Assembly (NCBI RefSeq): GCF_007859315.1
Contig: NZ_VOHA01000008.1
Location: 1 to 64,000 of the forward strand
Direction of reading: 5' to 3'
From: Reyranella sp. CPCC 100927
GTDB lineage: Bacteria; Pseudomonadota; Alphaproteobacteria; Reyranellales; Reyranellaceae
DNA length: 64,000 nt
Made by a program: the position numbers and the translations under genes
Shown: positions 54,531 through 63,732 of the stretch, one piece after another
Layout of the letters: each line of letters begins with the position of its first letter
Numbering within the stretch: the stretch's first letter is position 1
The notes under the pieces: model-generated
What the model was told of the DNA's origin: nothing
Database searches by the model: none
The model's input: the letters and a program-made list of their open reading frames with translations, nothing else

Positions 54531-56684
54531 CTAACGTCGCGCCCCGGCAACGGCGATGAAGACGACACCGGCATCGGGCGCCAGGCCGTCGAATTCGCTG
54601 CGCGCCACCGCCAGCGCCTGCTCGACCGCCACCATGCCCGTGAGGTCGACCACCTGGGCGCCGACGATGACGAACATGTCGGGCGCGATGACGCTGTCGC
54701 CGTTATAGATCGTGGTCTCTTCCCAGAACGCTTTCAGCACGTCCAGCCCATGGCGCGCCTCGGCCCGGTTCACCTTGGCATCGCCGCGCTGGATGCGGAT
54801 CACGCCGTCGAGATCCACGGCCCGCACCGGATGGCGCCGGGTCGTCAGGATCTTCCAGCGCTTCTCGGTCACCGTGCCCTGGATCACGCGCATGCGGTCG
54901 GTGGCGGCAGCGACGCGCACCGCCTCCACCGGCACACCCATCGATTTCGCAGCAATCGCCCGTGCCTCCGCCTCGTCGACGGCGCTGGTGCGGGTTTTGG
55001 CGCGCATCTCGGACGCGCCCATGGCGGTGGCGCGTACGCGCTGCGTATGTGGGTTGACCTCGATGGTGACCTCGACATTCTCGGCGGCAGCGCCCAGCCT
55101 CACCACCGCATCGAAGGCCTCACGCTTGATGGCCTTGAGATCGTCCGGCTGCGGATTGGGGATCACCCGTTCGACGACATCGCGCACCAGCGCCAACGCC
55201 ACGCCGATGGACGAGATGACCTCGGCATCCTTGGAGATCGTGTGGGCGAGGTTCATGCGTTCGGCGGTGAAGGGGATCAGCGCACCGGCACCACCGCCCT
55301 CGCCCACCAGGACGGCCTGGTCACGGTCGAGCCCATATTCGGCAATCAGCTGCTCCACCACGGGAATGGCCTTGCCGGTGGCGCGATCGAGGATCTGGCG
55401 TGCCGCATCTTCCACCGAACAGCCCAGCAGCGCCGCCAGCGGCGTCATGGCGCGGCGCGCCGACTCAGGGTTGCCGTAGGCATGCAGGCCGGGCTTGGCA
55501 TAGCCCAGCACGTTGGCCGCGCAGGTATTGGTGATGGCATAGCGCGTGCCGTCGGCAACCCGGATCGAAACATAGTCGTCGGGATCGTCGGATTTGGGCT
55601 GGAACGGCTCGACGCGGGCATCGGCGAACACTGCCGGGTCGGCGAACGCGGCGTATGGCAGGCCCGCGATGTGGGCGCTGCGCGGGCCGACATCCACCAG
55701 CTTGCCGTCACGGACCCGCGCCATGCTGCCGCCGGCGATGCCGATGACACGCACATCCAGCGAGCTGACATAGGTTTCATGCCCGCCGACGCGGGCGTAC
55801 TTCACCGTCGGGCGGCCGTTGCGGATGACGCCGATGTTGGTGCTGGTACCGCCGACCTCGAAATAGATGCCGTCCGACACCCGCAGATGCATCAGGGCGC
55901 CGGCAACGCTGGCGGCCGGTCCCGACAGCATCGTCATCGCCGGCCGACGCCGCATCTCCTGGATGTCCATCACGCCGCCGTCGCCGCGCATGATCATGAG
56001 CGGCGCCTGGATACCGGCCTCGCGCACGCTCGCCTCGGTCATGGTGGCCGTATCGATCATCTTGGGCAGGATGCTGGCGTTGATCACCGCCGTGCGCGTG
56101 CGCGTCGTGAGCCCGTAGAGCTTGGAAATCTCATGGCCGCACGTCGCCGCCATGCCGGCGCCGACGGCGGCGTCGCGCACGATCTCCTCGGCGCTGTGGT
56201 CATCGACGCCGAAGGCGCTGCTCGCAACGACCACCCGCGCGCCTTCGGCCTGCAGCTCCTGAACGGCGGCCCGCGCGCTCGCCTCGTTCAGCGCATTGGT
56301 GGTCACGAAGCGGTGCGCCGGGCGCAGGAAACGCCCGGGCGCCAGTTCGATCTCCCGGATATTGCTCTGGCCGCGCGCCAGCACCGCCTCGACGCGGCTC
56401 GCCATGCCGATCACGCCGACCGCAGCAACGTCGCCCTCGAGCAATGCATTGGTCGCCTGCGTCGTGCTGTGCGCCAGGAAGATCACGTCCCGGGGATCGA
56501 CGCCGGAGCGTTCCAGGACGTTGCGAAAGACGTCGACGACGCCCTTGGCGACGCCGCGCGGGTCGGCATGCGTGGTCAGCACCGAGTAGCGGCCCACCAC
56601 GTCGTGCGTGGCGTTGTCGATCAGCACCGCCTTGGTGAAGGTGCCGCCGACATCGATGCCGATGCGATACGCCTTGTGGTCCAT
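54531..56684 (-). CDS. Hydantoinase/oxoprolinase HyuA-type ATPase, without HyuB partner
   Basis: A 717-residue HyuA-family protein. ATPase fold motifs: YRIGIDVGGTFTKAVLIDNA, HSTTQATNALLEGDVAAVGV, TMLSGPAASVAGAL and YFEVGGTSTNIGVI, with VGEGGGAGALIPF near the middle. The sequence is diverged from the 39058-41139 HyuA, including a Lys in place of the usual Asp in GGTFTK. The start at 56684 follows the permease gene by five bases; the frame remains open far upstream but that part is the shadow of the permease gene. No HyuB gene is present: a permease precedes it and a metallopeptidase-like gene follows. Function unknown. Confidence 0.8.
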   Translation of the reverse strand: MDHKAYRIGIDVGGTFTKAVLIDNATHDVVGRYSVLTTHADPRGVAKGVVDVFRNVLERSGVDPRDVIFLAHSTTQATNALLEGDVAAVGVIGMASRVEAVLARGQSNIREIELAPGRFLRPAHRFVTTNALNEASARAAVQELQAEGARVVVASSAFGVDDHSAEEIVRDAAVGAGMAATCGHEISKLYGLTTRTRTAVINASILPKMIDTATMTEASVREAGIQAPLMIMRGDGGVMDIQEMRRRPAMTMLSGPAASVAGALMHLRVSDGIYFEVGGTSTNIGVIRNGRPTVKYARVGGHETYVSSLDVRVIGIAGGSMARVRDGKLVDVGPRSAHIAGLPYAAFADPAVFADARVEPFQPKSDDPDDYVSIRVADGTRYAITNTCAANVLGYAKPGLHAYGNPESARRAMTPLAALLGCSVEDAARQILDRATGKAIPVVEQLIAEYGLDRDQAVLVGEGGGAGALIPFTAERMNLAHTISKDAEVISSIGVALALVRDVVERVIPNPQPDDLKAIKREAFDAVVRLGAAAENVEVTIEVNPHTQRVRATAMGASEMRAKTRTSAVDEAEARAIAAKSMGVPVEAVRVAAATDRMRVIQGTVTEKRWKILTTRRHPVRAVDLDGVIRIQRGDAKVNRAEARHGLDVLKAFWEETTIYNGDSVIAPDMFVIVGAQVVDLTGMVAVEQALAVARSEFDGLAPDAGVVFIAVAGARR

Positions 56685-56689
56685 GACGC

Positions 56690-57973
56690 CTACGCCAGCA
56701 GGAGGTAGGCGATGGTGGAGTTGATCGCCACCATCAGGCAGCCGAACGGCAGCGCCGTCTTCAAGAACTCGCCGTGCGAGATCTTGGTGTAGCCGATGGT
56801 CCACAAGGTCCAGGAGTTCGTCGGATCGACGCTGCCCTGCATCACCGTCGGCGCCAGCCACAGCGAATAGAGCAGCGGCACCGGCAGGTCCTTGTTGGCC
56901 AGCACCAGTGCCAGCACGGCGGCACCCGTGCCGATCACCACCAGCGGACCGCGATAGATGCTGCCGATGCCGCCCAGGACGCCGAAGAAGATGGCGGCCT
57001 GCAGCGGCGTGTGCGGCAGGATCGGCCCGAAGATCGGCTTCAGCGCCGCCGAGACCTGCGGCATCTGCCCGCACACGATGATCATGCCGCAGATGGTCCA
57101 CAGCGCGGCGATGGTCGCGATGTCGGGGAACGCATCGTAGAAGGTCTTGTTGAAGAGATTGATGTGGCCCTGCACCGTGCGGTCGTTCCAGGTCAGCGCC
57201 AGGGCCAGCACGATGCTGAGGATGAAGGTGGGGATGATCTCCCACTTGGCGATGATGATCATCAGAACCGGAAAGATCGGCACGATGTAGGTGTAGTACG
57301 GCGTGCGTCGCCGCGCCGGCGCGCCGCCGGCGGTATCGACCGACGCCATCTGGCGCACGCCGGTCCGTTTCAGCACGATCGCCGTCATCAGCCAGGCGCA
57401 GAGCACGTAGACGCAGCCGCCGATCGCCCAGTAGATCAGGTGCGGGCCGCCGTACTCGATGCCGGGAAACAGCTTCTGGAACGTCCCGAACTGCACCAGG
57501 TTCACCATGGTGCCGGCACCGATGCCCATGGTGAAGGCCGGCGCCGCCAGCCGCGGCGGGATGCCCTGGCTCATCATGATCGGCAGCGCGATGACCCCGA
57601 TGGCGATCGCCGCACCGACGCCGTACATCGACGTGAACAGCAGCGCCGTGACAACGGTGACGATCATCGCCGAGACCATGGGCCGATCGCCGGCCAGCTC
57701 GACGGCCGAGCGGATCACGCTCTCGGCGATGCCGGTCTGGATCAGGATCTGCGCGAACCAGGCGCCGAACACGATGATGATGACGGCGCTGGCGAACTGC
57801 ACGCCGCCGCCTTGCAGGATCTTGGCCTGGATGTCGTTCACGCCGATGCCGGAAATCGCCGCCCAGGCGATGGCCAGCACCAGCAGCATGATCACCGGGC
57901 TCTGGCCCCGGATGATCAGCACGACGACGATCAGGAACGCCAGCAGCAGCGCCAGGCCGGTCAGCATCTCCAT
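56690..57973 (-). CDS. GntP/citrate-type anion permease
   Basis: A 427-residue membrane protein with about eleven to twelve hydrophobic segments, such as LALLLAFLIVVVLIIRG and VIMLLVLAIAWAAISGIGV. It appears related to the gluconate/citrate (GntP/CitMHS) ion-transporter superfamily, but the precise subfamily is unclear. The start at 57973 has GGGGAGGAAG upstream. It lies five bases before the HyuA-like gene, so the permease probably imports the substrate of that ATPase. A family A repeat separates it from the PhyH gene upstream. Confidence 0.75.
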   Translation of the reverse strand: MEMLTGLALLLAFLIVVVLIIRGQSPVIMLLVLAIAWAAISGIGVNDIQAKILQGGGVQFASAVIIIVFGAWFAQILIQTGIAESVIRSAVELAGDRPMVSAMIVTVVTALLFTSMYGVGAAIAIGVIALPIMMSQGIPPRLAAPAFTMGIGAGTMVNLVQFGTFQKLFPGIEYGGPHLIYWAIGGCVYVLCAWLMTAIVLKRTGVRQMASVDTAGGAPARRRTPYYTYIVPIFPVLMIIIAKWEIIPTFILSIVLALALTWNDRTVQGHINLFNKTFYDAFPDIATIAALWTICGMIIVCGQMPQVSAALKPIFGPILPHTPLQAAIFFGVLGGIGSIYRGPLVVIGTGAAVLALVLANKDLPVPLLYSLWLAPTVMQGSVDPTNSWTLWTIGYTKISHGEFLKTALPFGCLMVAINSTIAYLLLA

Positions 57974-58001
57974 CGGGCTTCCTCCCCTTTTTGTATTTTC
58001 G

Positions 58002-58086
58002 TCGTCCCGAGCGCAGCGAGGGATCTCCCGCAAGGACGCACCATGCGCCATTCGCAGGAGATCCCTCGCTGCGCTCGAGATGACAG
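58002..58086. repeat. Dispersed palindromic repeat, family A copy 3
   Basis: Arms GTCGTCCCGAGCGCAGCGAG (left, preceded by GGATC matches) and CTCGCTGCGCTCGAGATGAC (right) flank a variable centre. It lies between the stop of the PhyH gene and the start of the permease gene. The hairpin may separate the two transcripts. Confidence 0.8.
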
Positions 58087-58096
58087 CGCACCCGCG

Positions 58097-58930
58097 CTAT
58101 GGCCGGAAATGTTCCTGGCCGGTGCCGCGGTAGAGCACCTGCACCTGCCGGCCGACGATGGCGGCGTGGGCCGCCAGCGCCTCGGGCGCGCAATCCGCCG
58201 ACGGCCGCTCTTCGTGCTCGAAGTGATGATAGGTATCGACGCCGCGCACCAGGGTGGCGCTGTCCTTGGCGCCGACAGCCTGGCTGACGTAGGTCGGCAC
58301 GTAGCGGATGGCGAAGCCGATCCGGCGGTCGTTGGACTTGTTGGGCGCCGATCCGTGCGCCAGCAGCACGTGATGCAGCGACGCCTGCCCCGGCTTGAGG
58401 ATCGCCGCCACGCCCTTGGCTTCGTCAACGTTGACAGCAATCTCCTGGCCGCGGCTCAGCAGATTGTTCTTGTCGAAGGTGTCGCGATGCTCGAGCTGCT
58501 CGCGGTGGGAATGCGGCATGAATTTCATGCAGCCGTTCAGGAGATTGGCCGGCGTGAAAGCAACCCACACCGTCATCACATCGGGCGAGCTCAGGCCCCA
58601 GTAGGTCGCATCCTGGTGCCAGGACACGAAGCCGGCATCCGAGGCTTCCTTGATGAAGAAGCTGGTGCTCCAGCACAGCAGGTTCGGACCCAGCACGTCC
58701 TCGACCGCGTCCAGAATCCGCGGATGACGGATGAGGTCGTTCAGCCACGTCAAATAGAGATGCGCCTTGTGGCGCCGGTCACCCTGGATGGGGCTACCCA
58801 TCGCGGCCTCATGCGCCTCCAGGCGCTGGCGCAGATCACGGGTCTCCGCTTCCGACAGGATATCGAGCGGGAAATAGTAGCCGTCGCGCTGGTACGCCGC
58901 GACGGCGTCGTCGGAAAGAAGCTTGGGCAT
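58097..58930 (-). CDS. Phytanoyl-CoA dioxygenase (PhyH)-family oxygenase
   Basis: A 277-residue Fe(II)/2-oxoglutarate oxygenase. The iron ligands appear in SWHQDATYWG (His-x-Asp) and in the distal His of LLAHGSAPNKSNDRRIGFAI, whose Arg would bind 2-oxoglutarate. The N-terminal segment YQRDGYYFPLDILSE is typical of PhyH proteins. The start at 58930 is the first ATG of the conserved region. Small bacterial members hydroxylate diverse compounds. It lies between the TRAP cluster and the permease/HyuA operon on the same strand. Confidence 0.85.
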   Translation of the reverse strand: MPKLLSDDAVAAYQRDGYYFPLDILSEAETRDLRQRLEAHEAAMGSPIQGDRRHKAHLYLTWLNDLIRHPRILDAVEDVLGPNLLCWSTSFFIKEASDAGFVSWHQDATYWGLSSPDVMTVWVAFTPANLLNGCMKFMPHSHREQLEHRDTFDKNNLLSRGQEIAVNVDEAKGVAAILKPGQASLHHVLLAHGSAPNKSNDRRIGFAIRYVPTYVSQAVGAKDSATLVRGVDTYHHFEHEERPSADCAPEALAAHAAIVGRQVQVLYRGTGQEHFRP

Positions 58931-59074
58931 CGGCTTGCCTCTTTGGTCCGAGCATTCCTCGCGCCAGCACATGTCCAGGATTTCACGTGCAAGCGTCGTG
59001 AAACTCTAGGGAAGCGCTTCCATTGCCGTCAAGTCGGGCTCACGCATCGCTGGGCTGCGCCGCGTTGCGGGCCG

Positions 59075-59863
59075 TCAGGCCACCACCGTCATGCCGACCG
59101 TGCCGAGGCTGCCAAAATCGGCCACCACGTTAGCCGGTGCGTGGACGATGTGCAGGCCGGTGCAGGTGCCGGCCGCGACGATCGCGCCTGCCGTGAGCGA
59201 ACGGCCGCGGCGCGACAGGTCGGTGGCGAGCCAGGCCAGGCTGTCGAGCGGATGGCCCAGCACAAGCTGGCCCGTCCCGCGGCCACGCAGCACGCCGTCG
59301 ATCCGCAGCGTGACGTCATGCGTTGCCAAATCCAGGCCACGCCAGTCTGCGACATCGCCGGCCAGGACCATGCCGCCATGGAATCCGTTGTCGGCCACCA
59401 TCTGCGCCACGCCGGCCGCCTTCCAGTCCGCCAACCGCGTGTCACAGATCTCGATCGATGGCAGCACCGCCGCCACGGCCTCGGTGACCTCGGCGCGGCT
59501 GTACGGACGCTCACGGCTGGGCAGATCGCGGCCGAGTCGGAACGTGAACTCGGCTTCCACGCCGATGGAGAAGAAATCCCCAGCGGCGATCACGGCCGGC
59601 GAGTCGAAGCAGGTCGCGGCGTAGACATGCCCGGCGAACGGCCCGGACACGCCGACGAAGCGCTGCGACTCCACCGAGGCGGCGCCGACCTTGTATCCGG
59701 CCAGTCGCGATCCGCAGGCCTGCGCGAACGCCTCCTGAATCAGGTAGGCGTCATCGATGGACTGCGGCGCGCTCGCCGCCGGCAGCCGCGCCATCGGCCG
59801 GCGCTCGCGACGTGCCGCCAGCAGAGCATCGACGGCGCCATCGAGCGCCCGGGCATCCAGCAT
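59075..59863 (-). CDS. 2-keto-4-pentenoate hydratase / oxalocrotonate decarboxylase-like (FAH superfamily)
   Basis: A 262-residue MhpD/DmpE/DmpH-type enzyme of meta-cleavage pathways. It contains LAGYKVGAASVESQRFVGVS, VEAEFTFRLGRDLP (metal-binding Glu pair) and LPSIEICDTRLADW. The N-terminus is full length. Both hydratase and decarboxylase subgroups share these features and cannot be separated here. It follows the TRAP large permease by seven bases, so it probably acts on the imported acid. It could also complete the aminophenol route downstream of amnD. Confidence 0.85.
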   Translation of the reverse strand: MLDARALDGAVDALLAARRERRPMARLPAASAPQSIDDAYLIQEAFAQACGSRLAGYKVGAASVESQRFVGVSGPFAGHVYAATCFDSPAVIAAGDFFSIGVEAEFTFRLGRDLPSRERPYSRAEVTEAVAAVLPSIEICDTRLADWKAAGVAQMVADNGFHGGMVLAGDVADWRGLDLATHDVTLRIDGVLRGRGTGQLVLGHPLDSLAWLATDLSRRGRSLTAGAIVAAGTCTGLHIVHAPANVVADFGSLGTVGMTVVA

Positions 59864-59870
59864 GCATGCC

Positions 59871-61202
59871 TCACATGGTGCGAGTCAGGATCGTGGCGAC
59901 CGACGGCACGAAGATCACCAGGAACAGCACGGCGAACACCATTACCGTATACGGCAATGCCGCGGCCCAGACCTGCCGCATCGTGATGTGCGGCGGCGCA
60001 ACGCCTTTCATCACGAACAGGAGCAGTCCGAACGGCGGCGTCAACAGGCCGATCTGCAGCGAGATCAGCAGGATGACGCCGAGCCACACGAGGTCGAGCT
60101 GCAACGCGTTGGCCAGCGGCATGAAGAACGGGAAGGTCAGCAGCATCATGCTGACCTGATCCATGAAGCAGCCGAGCACGAGCAGCACGCCAACCATCAT
60201 CAGCACGGCGATCAGCGGCGTCATCTCCAGCTTGGCCAGTTCGGCGAGCGCGCCATCGGTCGCGCCGGAGAAGGCCAGGATCTGCGCGAATGTCGTCGAG
60301 GCGGCGATGATGAAGAAGATCATCGTCGTCACGATGGCGGTGTTCTTGAGGCTCTCCAGCAGGATGGTCCAGCTCAGCGCGCGATACAACAGCGCCAGCA
60401 CGACCGTCGCCAGGCAGCCGAGCGCCGCCGAATCGGTGGGCGACGCCAGTCCGGCGAACATGCTGCCCATGACGACGACGAAAATCGCCGACAGCGGCAC
60501 CACATGCACGAAGAAGGGCCGCCAGCGCTGCCACCAACTCATCGGTGGCGGGCTCGCCTCGGCGGGCGCCAGGTCAGGCCGCATCCAGCAGCGCAGCACG
60601 ATCCAGCAGATGAACAGCGCGCTCATGATGAGCCCCGGCAGGGTGCCGGCGATCAGCAGCTCGGTCACCGACACCTTGTCGCGGCTGACGCCGCTGGCCA
60701 GCGTCGCCAGCAGGACCGTGAGCGCCGACGGCGGGATCAGCATGTCGACGCCGCCGATGGCCATGATCGGGCCCATGGCCATGGACGGGTGATAACCGCG
60801 GCGCAGCATGTCGGGCAGCAGCGACTGTCCCAGCATGGCGGTGGTGGCGATGGTCGAGCCCGACAGCGCCGAGAACACCGTGCCGCCGGTCACCGCGACA
60901 ACGGACAGCCGACCGGGCACACGGCGGATCAGCCGGTCGATCGCCTCGATGGCGCGGAAGGCCATGCCCGAGCGCAGCAGGATCTCGCCCATCACCAGGA
61001 AGAGCGGCACCGGCGCCAGGTTGAAGTTGCTGATCGACGCCATCGAGCCGCGCACGAACGACATGATGCCGACCTCGCCGCCGAGGAATATCCACGATCC
61101 GGCGATGTTGGTCAGGAAGAACGCGAAGGCGACCGGCAGGCCGACGATCATCCACAGGCAGATGAGCCCCAGCATGAGCCCGAGAGCAGCAGGCCAGGCC
61201 AT
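59871..61202 (-). CDS. dctM: TRAP transporter large permease (DctM type)
   Basis: A 443-residue membrane protein with about twelve hydrophobic segments. DctM landmarks are WMIVGLPVAFAFFLTNIAGS, FALSGSTIATTAMLGQSLLP-like SALSGSTIATTAMLGQSLLP and GGVDMLIPPSALTVLLATLA. Its start overlaps the DctQ stop. It forms the substrate channel of a sodium-coupled tripartite transporter together with the small permease and periplasmic receptor upstream. The substrate is expected to be an organic acid. Confidence 0.9.
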   Translation of the reverse strand: MAWPAALGLMLGLICLWMIVGLPVAFAFFLTNIAGSWIFLGGEVGIMSFVRGSMASISNFNLAPVPLFLVMGEILLRSGMAFRAIEAIDRLIRRVPGRLSVVAVTGGTVFSALSGSTIATTAMLGQSLLPDMLRRGYHPSMAMGPIMAIGGVDMLIPPSALTVLLATLASGVSRDKVSVTELLIAGTLPGLIMSALFICWIVLRCWMRPDLAPAEASPPPMSWWQRWRPFFVHVVPLSAIFVVVMGSMFAGLASPTDSAALGCLATVVLALLYRALSWTILLESLKNTAIVTTMIFFIIAASTTFAQILAFSGATDGALAELAKLEMTPLIAVLMMVGVLLVLGCFMDQVSMMLLTFPFFMPLANALQLDLVWLGVILLISLQIGLLTPPFGLLLFVMKGVAPPHITMRQVWAAALPYTVMVFAVLFLVIFVPSVATILTRTM

Positions 61203-61711
61203 CAGATGCTCGGCCGATCGGCGATGGCGTAGTCGTCGCGCACGACACCGCGGACCCGCAGGACACGCAGCACGAACTCGGCCGCCAGCAGCGCGGCGCT
61301 CACCGGAATGGCCAGCAACAGCAACCATTCCGGCACATACCACGTCTTGTACTGGACCATGCCGCTGCGCCAGGCGTCGGCCACCACGGCGCTGCCGTAG
61401 TAGAGCAGGACCAGGCTGATCAGCAGTCCGCACAGGTCGACCGCCTGTTCCAGCCGCACCGCCAGCCGTTTGGGCACGGCCACGAGCAGTATGTCGACGC
61501 GCACGTGGCTGCCCTGGCGCAGCACCCAGGGCGCCGCCAGGAAGGTGCCGGCATACATCAGGTATTCCGTCAGCTCGATCAGCCAGGGCAGCGAGCCCAG
61601 GCCCAGATCGCGCAGTCCGACGTCGAGGCAGATGAGCACGATGATCGCGCCCAGCGACAACCCGAAGAGGGTACAGAGGAAGCCGATCAGCTTCTCGAAC
61701 AGGACAAGCAT
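61202..61711 (-). CDS. dctQ: TRAP transporter small permease (DctQ type)
   Basis: A 169-residue membrane protein with four hydrophobic segments (LIGFLCTLFGLSLGAIIVLI, LPWLIELTEYLMYAGTFLAA, AVDLCGLLISLVLLYYG, WLLLLAIPVSAALLAAEFVL). The WLIELTEYLM and APWVLRQGSHVRVD segments are typical of DctQ. The stop overlaps the DctM start. It lies 27 bp after the receptor gene. Confidence 0.9.
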   Translation of the reverse strand: MLVLFEKLIGFLCTLFGLSLGAIIVLICLDVGLRDLGLGSLPWLIELTEYLMYAGTFLAAPWVLRQGSHVRVDILLVAVPKRLAVRLEQAVDLCGLLISLVLLYYGSAVVADAWRSGMVQYKTWYVPEWLLLLAIPVSAALLAAEFVLRVLRVRGVVRDDYAIADRPSI

Positions 61712-61738
61712 GGGATCGCCCAGCCCGGCTCGCGGCGT

Positions 61739-62722
61739 CTATTGTTCGCTCACGAAAAGACGGCGCAGCTTGGGCCCATTGTCGGGGCTGATCCTGTTGA
61801 CGACATCCCAGGCCGCATCGCGCGCCGCCTTGATGTAGGCCTTCTCATCTTCCGGTGAGAAGCGGATCACCTTCAGCCCGGCGTCGAGATGCTTCTGGCG
61901 TTCGGCATCGATCACCGCCTTGTCGGCGTCGCTCTGTTCGACCACCAGCGCCAGGTCCAGGAGCAGCTTGCGCTGCGCATCGTTGAGCTTCTTCGTCCAC
62001 GTGTCGTTGTTGATCAGCAGCGTGATGTCGGGCTTGTAGAAGCCGGGATCGACCCGGTACTTCGTCACCTTCTGCCAGGAATAGTCGAAGATGCCGCGCG
62101 ACGCCCAGCCATAGCCATCGACGGTATTGCGCTCCAGCAGCGTATAGACCTCGGGCGGCGCCGAGTTGATGGCGGTGCCGCCCAGCCGCTCGACCAGCGG
62201 GCGGTACATCGGCGTCACGCGGATCTTCAGGCCCGTGAAGTCGGGCCTGGTGATCTCCTTGTTCAGGAAGATATGGGCCTGGTCGTAGTTGTAGAACCGG
62301 GCCAGGAAATGCGTGTTGGCCTTCTCGATGTGCAGCTTGTCGATCAGTTCAAGGCCGCCGTTGCGCCGCAGCTCGGCCATCGGCACCTCGATCAGCTTCA
62401 TCGCCTCGGCTTCCGGCAGCACGTTGCCGTAGTAGGCGCCCGATGTGGTGACGATGTCGACGATGCCGTCCTTCAGATTCTTGCCGACATCGAACAGCGG
62501 CATCACCTTGGGCGCGCCGCCCAGGTACTGGATGCGGATCAGGCCCTTGCCCTTCTCGTTCACGTCCTTGATGTACTGCTCGAACTTGCGGGCGTAGGTC
62601 GATCCTTCCTGGAAGGCCGCCACGCCCTTGAGAACGACCTCCTGCGCCAGCGCCGGCACGGAAGCCGCCACCAGCAGCATGCCACCGAACAAGGATCGCC
62701 GCAGGGCGCGCTTCATGGTCAT
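61739..62722 (-). CDS. dctP: TRAP transporter periplasmic substrate-binding protein (DctP type)
   Basis: A 327-residue receptor with signal peptide (LFGGMLLVAASVPALAQ). The conserved binding Arg is probably in GLKIRVTPMYRPLVERLGGT. AINSAPPEVYTLLERNTVDG is the typical family segment before the ligand site. Start at 62722 after GGGGAGGA. First gene of the TRAP operon (dctPQM and hydratase), preceded by an IclR gene on the same strand. Organic acids, often aromatic or keto acids, are usual ligands. Confidence 0.9.
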   Translation of the reverse strand: MTMKRALRRSLFGGMLLVAASVPALAQEVVLKGVAAFQEGSTYARKFEQYIKDVNEKGKGLIRIQYLGGAPKVMPLFDVGKNLKDGIVDIVTTSGAYYGNVLPEAEAMKLIEVPMAELRRNGGLELIDKLHIEKANTHFLARFYNYDQAHIFLNKEITRPDFTGLKIRVTPMYRPLVERLGGTAINSAPPEVYTLLERNTVDGYGWASRGIFDYSWQKVTKYRVDPGFYKPDITLLINNDTWTKKLNDAQRKLLLDLALVVEQSDADKAVIDAERQKHLDAGLKVIRFSPEDEKAYIKAARDAAWDVVNRISPDNGPKLRRLFVSEQ

Positions 62723-62755
62723 TGTCGTTCCTCCCCTTTTCACCGTTGACCAAGT

Positions 62756-63562
62756 CTAGATCGAATTACCGGCGATCACCGCCGCGACGTGGGCCAGCTT
62801 GGGCCCGACCTCCTGCTCCGCCCGCCGCAGCGAGATCTCGAACGGCGGGCCGCCGCAATTGACGGCCAGCACGACACCGTCGGCCGTCACGATCGGCGCC
62901 CCGACACCGACCACGTCGGCGCGCCATTCTCCGGCCGACACGCAGAAGCCACGGCGCTCCAGCGACTCGAAAGCGTGGTCGAGACCGCTGCGGACGCTGC
63001 GCCAGGCCTTGCCGCTGTGCTGACGCACGCGTTCCAGCAGGCCTTTGCGGTTGGCCTCCGACAAACCATAGAGATAGGCGCGCCCCATGGCGGTCGTCGC
63101 CAGCGGAATGCGGGCACCCAGGTCGAAGCGCGCCGGCGTCGCGCCGGCGTGCCGCACGGTATCGATGTTGATCATGTGCAGCTGGTCGCGCGCACCCAGT
63201 GAAACCGGCAGGCGCGTCGAATCGGCCAGGTCCTGCAGCATCGGGCGGGCCGCGATGCGGTACGGCATGCCGGCCAGCAGCGAATGGCACAGCGCCACCA
63301 CCGCCGCGCCGAGCGTATAGCGACCCAGCCGCGGCACGTATGCCAGATAGCCCAGCGCCGTCAGCGTTTCGGTCAGGCGCGATACGGTGGGTCGCGGCAA
63401 GCCGGTACGCTCGGCAAGCTCGGCATTGCTGAGCGCGTTCTCGCCGGGACGGAAAACCCGCAGGACGAGAAGCCCACGGGCAAGTCCCTGGACGGCGTAG
63501 GTCTCCTCGCCTTCGAGCTGATCGGTCTCAGCCTTGCGCTGTTGGGGGCTTATTCGCGCCAT
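62756..63562 (-). CDS. IclR-family transcriptional regulator
   Basis: A 268-residue IclR protein. HTH at about residues 28-85 (LLVLRVFRPGENALSNAELA, ERTGLPRPTVSRLTETLTAL), effector domain with LATTAMGRAYLYGLSEANR and VGVGAPIVTADGVVLAVNCG. The start at 63562 is used; the frame extends 12 residues into the palindrome at 63570-63588. It lies 33 bp upstream of the TRAP receptor gene and probably regulates the TRAP-hydratase operon and itself. Confidence 0.9.
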   Translation of the reverse strand: MARISPQQRKAETDQLEGEETYAVQGLARGLLVLRVFRPGENALSNAELAERTGLPRPTVSRLTETLTALGYLAYVPRLGRYTLGAAVVALCHSLLAGMPYRIAARPMLQDLADSTRLPVSLGARDQLHMINIDTVRHAGATPARFDLGARIPLATTAMGRAYLYGLSEANRKGLLERVRQHSGKAWRSVRSGLDHAFESLERRGFCVSAGEWRADVVGVGAPIVTADGVVLAVNCGGPPFEISLRRAEQEVGPKLAHVAAVIAGNSI

Positions 63563-63569
63563 GATGCAT

Positions 63570-63588
63570 AATTTCAGATTCTGAAATT
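63570..63588. promoter_or_regulatory. IclR operator-like palindrome
   Basis: A perfect dyad with 9-bp arms and a single central base, AATTTCAGATTCTGAAATT, lies 7 bp upstream of the IclR start. Near-palindromes of this length and composition are common IclR operators. Autoregulation is inferred. Confidence 0.7.
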
Positions 63589-63606
63589 GAATTGTCAAGA
63601 CTGCGC

Positions 63607-63688
63607 TGTCATCCCGAGCGTAGCGAGGGATCTTCTGAAGATGGCGTGCAGTGCATCAAAAGATCCCTCGCTGCGCTCGGGATGACAG
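63607..63688. repeat. Dispersed palindromic repeat, family A copy 4
   Basis: Arms TGTCATCCCGAGCGTAGCGA and TCGCTGCGCTCGGGATGACA enclose a variable centre. It lies between the stop of the partial amidohydrolase gene and the IclR promoter. Confidence 0.85.
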
Positions 63689-63732
63689 CGGAGATCGAAC
63701 CATCGCGTGCGTCCATACGGAACAGGCTCTCG

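Noticed and set aside
54531-58193. A 1220-codon frame that seems to fuse an Arg-rich N-terminus to HyuA
   Set aside because: The HyuA fold begins at 56684 with a normal start. The upstream part lies over the permease gene in another frame and is low-complexity.
56774-59986. A 1070-codon open frame on the plus strand
   Set aside because: Antisense to the permease, PhyH and hydratase genes; composition is that of a shadow frame.
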